From assembly GCA_016302925.1 (NCBI GenBank), contig JAEDMR010000122.1, positions 1 through 5,975 of the forward strand: a stretch of DNA of 5,975 nucleotides, in the 5' to 3' direction. Under the pieces are notes generated by a model. That model worked only from the letters and a program-made list of their open reading frames with translations, was not told where the DNA came from and did no database searches. This stretch comes from Bacillota bacterium (GTDB lineage Bacteria > Bacillota > Clostridia > Peptostreptococcales > Anaerovoracaceae). The translations under genes were made by a program, and so were the position numbers. Below are positions 1 through 3,095 of this stretch, one piece after another; the first letter of the stretch is position 1, and every line of letters begins with the position of its first letter.

Positions 1-383
1 TCAATTCCCCGTTCTTCTGCCTCACGTGCAACGGTGCCGATAATATCATCGGCTTCAAACCCTTCCATTTCCAGAGTTTCAATGTTCATGGCATGCAGTA
101 CATCCTTCATAATCGGCATCTGCATCACAAGTTCCGGAGGCATGGCTTTCCGGCCTGCCTTATATGCATCATATTCCAGGTGCCGGAAGGTCGGTGCTTT
201 CAGGTCGAAGGCCACCGTAAGATAATCCGGATTGTAATCCCCCTCCAGCTTCTGCAGCATGTTAATGAATCCGTATACCCCCTGCGTATAGATGCCCTCA
301 CTGGTAATCATCGGCCGCTGCATGGCGTAAAATGCCCGGTTGATCAGGCTGTTTCCATCAATAATGATAATCCTTTTCCCCAT
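1..383 (-). CDS. polA: DNA polymerase I, N-terminal 5'-3' exonuclease (flap nuclease) domain, partial at window edge
   Basis: The 127 visible residues are the start of the flap-endonuclease-like 5'-3' exonuclease domain of DNA polymerase I, which removes RNA primers and damaged strands during lagging-strand maturation and repair in the cytoplasm. Seen directly: IIIIDGNSLINRAF (D9), the TVAFD strand (D60), the DNA-binding stretch TFRHLEYDAYKAGR, and GFEADDIIGT with E110, D112 and D113. These match in order and spacing the known metal-binding acids of E. coli PolA (around D13, D63, E113, D115, D116). Two in-frame ATGs are possible, ending at 389 and 383. I chose 383 because AAAAGG at 394-399 is then 10 bases away rather than 4, and because MGKRIIIIDGNS fits the family start. 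The proofreading and polymerase domains lie beyond the window. A stand-alone 5'-3' exonuclease cannot be excluded but is less usual. It follows the OPT transporter gene by 16 bases, so it is probably in the same transcript. Confidence 0.93.
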   Translation of the reverse strand, partial: MGKRIIIIDGNSLINRAFYAMQRPMITSEGIYTQGVYGFINMLQKLEGDYNPDYLTVAFDLKAPTFRHLEYDAYKAGRKAMPPELVMQMPIMKDVLHAMNIETLEMEGFEADDIIGTVAREAEERGI

Positions 384-393
384 AATCATCTGA

Positions 394-399
394 CCTTTT
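394..399 (-). promoter_or_regulatory. Ribosome binding site of polA
   Basis: AAAAGG on the minus strand lies in the 16-base gap between the OPT stop codon and polA. It is weaker than the other SD sequences in the window. Aligned to AAAGGAGG it suits the ATG at 381-383 (10-base gap) better than the ATG at 387-389 (4-base gap), so it decides the start. Its closeness to the upstream stop makes translational coupling plausible. Confidence 0.5.
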
Positions 400-405
400 C
401 TTTCT

Positions 406-2013
406 TTATAAAATAATCTGCAATGCGGTAATAATCGCTATCATAACGCCCACGATAGATTCTCCGCCGAGAAGTCCGGACGCAATGATGGTTCCTTTGC
501 TTTCCTGTTCAAATTTCGGTGCAAACCGATCCACCAGGAAACGAACCACGCCGCCAATGAAAGCAGTTGCAGACAGGTAAAACGGCAGGTAAACACCGAG
601 TCCCAGTGTAATGACAGGGAAGTTGATGCAATAGAGTATCACTGCCGCAGCAATCCCGATCAGGAAGGCCGGCATATGTGAAATTCCTCCTACCATGGCT
701 GCAACTGCAGAGGCCTGTGCTGCCGGGAACATCTCCCCGCCAAATGCTTCTCCGCCATACGCTTTCAGAATCACTGCGAGAATCAATACAGAAACAATAC
801 CACCGATGATTGCACCGATCACTTCGGCAAACCACTGTGCTTTTGGGTCACTCTTCAGCACATCACCTGCCTTAAAGTCATTCATCACATCCCCCACCAG
901 ACCGCAGGCAACGGCAACGATGGCAGCCACATAAAACGCCTCCGTATCCCCAATGGAAGATACCGCCTTGGCAGCAATCAGAACGATGATACCGAAAATT
1001 TCCATCGGATTGATGCCGGACTGACCGACACACTGGGCGGACATGGAAGTAGCCAGCCACGTCCCCAGAATCGTAATCACAGAGGCAATGATTCCCATAT
1101 CTGCCACGATGGTAAATACAAATGCAAGAAGAACCATGACTGCCGGTGCCCACCGCAGGCTGATAAAGCAGTCGCCAAGCTGATTCCGGCTGAACATGGA
1201 ACCGAAAACATTCTTTGCTTTCGGCAGAATACCTTTCACCAGTATCCCGATGCCGGTGCCAACCATCAGACCGATTCCAAGCGAAGATTTGATGGCAGCA
1301 GCCGTTGCTCCGTCCCAGAATCCCAGTTCCACACCGCCCATAAGGATACCCAGATCGCCGATCAGCGCCCCCAGGAACCATACGCCGATTACAACCGGAC
1401 CGACGATATATCCGATGGATGCAAGCATCGGAGAAAGCCAGATTCCGAAATAGGAACCATATGTACTGATGGCGGATGTGCTCATGATTGTAGCCGGAAC
1501 TTTTACAAACCAGTCACGGAGCACTGTGAAAATTCCGGCTCCGCCCATAGATACGAACAGAAGTCCCGCTTTTTTCTTATCCGAATCTCCTACCACCAGT
1601 GTGGCAGCAGCAGCCTGTCCCATAGCATACGGCAGCTGCTGTGTTTCAATGAAATATTTACGAAACAGTGCAGTGAAAATCAGACCCAGAATCACACCGC
1701 CCAGCGTGACGGCCAGAAGTGCACCGAGATTGATTTCCGCATCCGGATGGAGCATCCAGATGCCGGGTATGGTAAATGCCAGTCCTCCCGCAACCATTGC
1801 GCCGGCAGACATGGCAGTCTGTGTCACATTGATTTCCTGCAGATTTGTATTCCCGCAGAGTTTGAGCGTAAACATAGATATAAGAACTACAAACATGATT
1901 GGCCACGGCAGTGAACTGAGTTTCAGAGCGATAAACATGGAACTCATGGTAAGAATGATACTGCCGATGGCTCCGATTATCATTCCTCTTATGGTCAGTT
2001 GTCTTTCAGTCAT
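406..2013 (-). CDS. OPT family (oligopeptide / YSL-type) membrane transporter
   Basis: This 535-residue polytopic membrane protein of the OPT/YSL superfamily (COG1297 type) imports small peptides or peptide/siderophore-like metal chelates by ion-coupled transport. The actual substrate is unknown. Hydrophobic stretches run almost end to end, roughly 14-16 membrane segments (for example 10-30, 36-52, 95-116, 196-222, 290-322, 336-376, 396-417, 447-489, 507-534), with no cleavable signal peptide. Family-type motifs seen are LPYAMGQAAA (128-137), GQSGINPMEIFG (330-341), GDVMNDFKAGDVL (374-386), GLGVYLPFYLS (471-481) and the C-terminal ASGLLGGESIVGV (511-523). The length suits bacterial members. 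The frame stays open to a TTG at 2037, but that would place the SD (2026-2033) inside the coding region, so the ATG at 2011-2013 is the start. A promoter-like element lies just upstream and polA just downstream. The family is secure. The alternative of a strict di/tripeptide carrier versus a metal-chelate carrier cannot be settled from sequence. Confidence 0.92.
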   Translation of the reverse strand: MTERQLTIRGMIIGAIGSIILTMSSMFIALKLSSLPWPIMFVVLISMFTLKLCGNTNLQEINVTQTAMSAGAMVAGGLAFTIPGIWMLHPDAEINLGALLAVTLGGVILGLIFTALFRKYFIETQQLPYAMGQAAAATLVVGDSDKKKAGLLFVSMGGAGIFTVLRDWFVKVPATIMSTSAISTYGSYFGIWLSPMLASIGYIVGPVVIGVWFLGALIGDLGILMGGVELGFWDGATAAAIKSSLGIGLMVGTGIGILVKGILPKAKNVFGSMFSRNQLGDCFISLRWAPAVMVLLAFVFTIVADMGIIASVITILGTWLATSMSAQCVGQSGINPMEIFGIIVLIAAKAVSSIGDTEAFYVAAIVAVACGLVGDVMNDFKAGDVLKSDPKAQWFAEVIGAIIGGIVSVLILAVILKAYGGEAFGGEMFPAAQASAVAAMVGGISHMPAFLIGIAAAVILYCINFPVITLGLGVYLPFYLSATAFIGGVVRFLVDRFAPKFEQESKGTIIASGLLGGESIVGVMIAIITALQIIL

Positions 2014-2025
2014 TTTAATCTTGAT

Positions 2026-2033
2026 CTCCTTTT
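2026..2033 (-). promoter_or_regulatory. Ribosome binding site of the OPT transporter gene (decides the start)
   Basis: AAAAGGAG on the minus strand sits 12 bases before the ATG at 2011-2013. The spacing is slightly long, but AAAGGAGATC aligns with the full anti-SD complement AAAGGAGGTGATC. Because it lies downstream of the in-frame TTG at 2035-2037, it argues against the longer 543-residue reading. Confidence 0.7.
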
Positions 2034-2045
2034 GCAACTTCTGCA

Positions 2046-2074
2046 GCTATAAAAAAATCCCAAATTACCGTCAA
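2046..2074 (-). promoter_or_regulatory. Candidate sigma-A promoter for the OPT transporter-polA unit
   Basis: On the minus strand TTGACG (2069-2074, 5 of 6 consensus bases) is followed after exactly 17 bases by TATAGC (2046-2051, 4 of 6). Transcription would begin near 2039, leaving a leader of about 26 bases that contains only the SD. The -35 hexamer is also the 3' arm of a 6-bp hairpin (2069-2088), and the spacer contains the seven-T run, so promoter and upstream RNA 3' end overlap. A weak -10 means it could be low-level or regulated, or a chance match. Confidence 0.45.
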
Positions 2075-2109
2075 GGCCATAATTGACGCCCTATCTACCG
2101 ATAGGTGGG
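2051..2109 (-). terminator. Possible branched terminator-like element at the end of the structured intergenic RNA
   Basis: Two adjacent hairpins are seen on the minus strand. CCTATC/GATAGG has a 4-base GGTA loop (2090-2105, 6 bp, perfect). CGTCAA/TTGACG has an 8-base loop (2069-2088, 6 bp, perfect). Flanking CCCA (2106-2109) can pair with TGGG (2059-2062), closing a three-way junction directly before A and seven Ts (2051-2057). It is not a textbook terminator: the stem touching the T run is only 4 bp and 6 bases separate it from the second hairpin. It could end the intergenic RNA or yebC read-through, or simply be its folded 3' domain. Confidence 0.35.
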
Positions 2110-2227
2110 TACCCTGTTCCTGCTTCTGCCTTCCCCTGACGAGGGGGCCTGACATAGGCCGGGGAAACCCGGGTTCCCTTTGCGCAAGTGTAGGTTCAAT
2201 TATAACTCCTCAACGAATAATCCAGGA
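2051..2227 (-). ncRNA. Structured intergenic RNA, family not established (6S RNA-like candidate, or leader RNA)
   Basis: The 244-base gap between yebC and the transporter has no credible ORF but is dense in complementary segments. In minus-strand order they are: TCCTG (2223-2227), which can pair with CAGGA (2118-2122) as a closing helix; a TATAATTGAACCTAC single-strand-like stretch; CTTGCGCAAAG (2178-2188); GGGAACCCGGGTTTCCC (2162-2178); GGCCT/AGGCC with a 5-base loop (2146-2160); CCCCT/AGGGG with a CGTC loop (2133-2146); and the branched element at 2051-2109. The gap is more G+C-rich than its AT-rich flanks. A closing helix, an unpaired AT-rich stretch and a terminal stem resemble the layout of Firmicute 6S RNA, which binds sigma-A RNA polymerase. 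However, the part inside the closing helix is only about 110 bases, short for 6S (usually 160-200). A leader or riboswitch-like element for the transporter is the main alternative. I recognised no T-box, SRP or standard riboswitch core. Ends are approximate. Confidence 0.42.
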
Positions 2228-2257
2228 TAGTCTTATTATCTGTCTGCCTGCAGCATC

Positions 2258-2986
2258 TTATTCTTCAAACAGGTCGATGGCACAATTTGTATAAACCTTC
2301 TGTACGTCATCGTTGTCTTCCAGAATTTCAATCATCTTGGCAAGCATTTTAATATCGTGCGGATCCGTCGGAGTCGCTTCCATGGACGGAACGTATTCCA
2401 CATCTGATTCCGCAATTTCATAACCGGCTTCTGCCAGTGCATGATGTACATCGGTATAAACAGCAGGATCGGTTACAATTTCAAAGCTGTCCTCGCCCGA
2501 AACCATATCGTCTGCACCTGCCTCCAGTGCAGCTTCCAGCAGTGTATCTTCATCAATGTCATCCGTCTTTTCGATGAGAATAATTCCCTTACGGGAGAAC
2601 ATATAAGATACACATCCCGGCGCACCCAGATTGCCGCCGTATTTATCAAAGGTAGAACGTACTGCGGACGTGGTTCTGTTCTTGTTGTCAGTCAGTGCTT
2701 CCACAATGACTGCAACACCTGCCAGCCCATATCCTTCGAAGGATAATTCTTCATACGTTTCGCCGGCCAGCTCGCCGGTACCCTTTTTAATGGCTCTGTT
2801 AATATTATCGTTTGGCATGGAAATGCCCTTAGCTCTTTCAATCGCAAGTCTTAAACTTGCATTGTATTCAGGATCTCCGCCGTCTTTTGCTGCCACTGTG
2901 ATAGCTCTGGCATACTTGGTAAATAATGCGGCTCTCTTGGAGTCCTGTGCTGCTTTTCTTCCTGCAATCGTACCGTGTCTTCCCAT
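2258..2986 (-). CDS. yebC: YebC/PmpR (TACO1) family protein, putative translation factor / transcriptional regulator
   Basis: This is a complete 242-residue YebC family protein of usual family length. The family was long annotated as DNA-binding transcriptional regulators (PmpR of Pseudomonas). More recent work on TACO1 and bacterial YebC homologues links it to the ribosome and relief of stalling at proline-rich stretches; which role applies here is inference. Seen: the basic N-terminal helical domain with GRKAAQDSKRAALFTKYAR (about 9-27), LRLAIERAKGISMPNDNINRAIKKGTGE (46-73), then EGYGLAGVAVIVEALTDNKNRT (84-105), GGNLGAPGCVSYMF (115-128), and an acidic C-terminal half ending DDVQKVYTNCAIDLFEE. 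The N-terminus MGRHGTIAGRK replaces the commoner MAGHSKW/SGHSKF opening, but the rest follows the main YebC branch. The start is set by an excellent SD and a near-consensus promoter just upstream, so it is transcribed on its own despite having same-strand neighbours. No ordinary stem-plus-T-run terminator directly follows the stop; the structured gap does. Confidence 0.97.
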   Translation of the reverse strand: MGRHGTIAGRKAAQDSKRAALFTKYARAITVAAKDGGDPEYNASLRLAIERAKGISMPNDNINRAIKKGTGELAGETYEELSFEGYGLAGVAVIVEALTDNKNRTTSAVRSTFDKYGGNLGAPGCVSYMFSRKGIILIEKTDDIDEDTLLEAALEAGADDMVSGEDSFEIVTDPAVYTDVHHALAEAGYEIAESDVEYVPSMEATPTDPHDIKMLAKMIEILEDNDDVQKVYTNCAIDLFEE

Positions 2987-2992
2987 GGAGAC

Positions 2993-3000
2993 ACCTCCTA
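2993..3000 (-). promoter_or_regulatory. Ribosome binding site of yebC
   Basis: TAGGAGGT on the minus strand is a nearly full match to the anti-SD sequence, 6 bases before the ATG at 2984-2986. It fixes the yebC start and predicts strong translation. Confidence 0.9.
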
Positions 3001-3036
3001 ACTTTTTCTAAGATTTAATGTGATTTTGCCTTGCTT

Positions 3037-3065
3037 ATTATACAATACTGCTCTGAAAATTTCAA
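3037..3065 (-). promoter_or_regulatory. Sigma-A promoter of yebC
   Basis: On the minus strand TTGAAA (3060-3065, 5 of 6 consensus) is followed after exactly 17 bases by TATAAT (3037-3042, perfect). Transcription should start near 3030, giving a leader of about 43 bases that holds only the SD. This is the best promoter in the window. The -35 overlaps a small near-palindrome, TGAAA-A-TTTCA (3054-3064), nested within TCTGA/TCAGA arms (3052-3056 and 3072-3076). These could be an operator or chance. Confidence 0.82.
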
Positions 3066-3095
3066 CACGTCTCAGAAAAAAAACTTGTGATTCCT

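Noticed and set aside
34..416. Short plus-strand open frames opposite polA
   Set aside because: Antisense to an unmistakable polA N-terminus; composition looks like reverse-complement shadow sequence.
2110..2150. SRP RNA-like GTCAGG...AGAAGCAGG and T-box-like AGGGTACC in the intergenic RNA
   Set aside because: The SRP apical GGAA loop with its paired GTCAGG/AGCAGC arms is not formed, and the T-box core AGGGTGGTACCGCG is absent.
2199..2204. TATAAT on the minus strand as a promoter -10 for the intergenic RNA or the transporter
   Set aside because: A perfect hexamer, but at 16-18 bases upstream the best -35 is TCCTGG-like, a poor match, and there is no TGn extension. It may instead be part of the RNA itself, so I did not list it as a promoter.
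2161..2205. GGTTCAA on the plus strand resembling a tRNA T-arm
   Set aside because: No acceptor stem, D-arm or anticodon arm can be placed around it.
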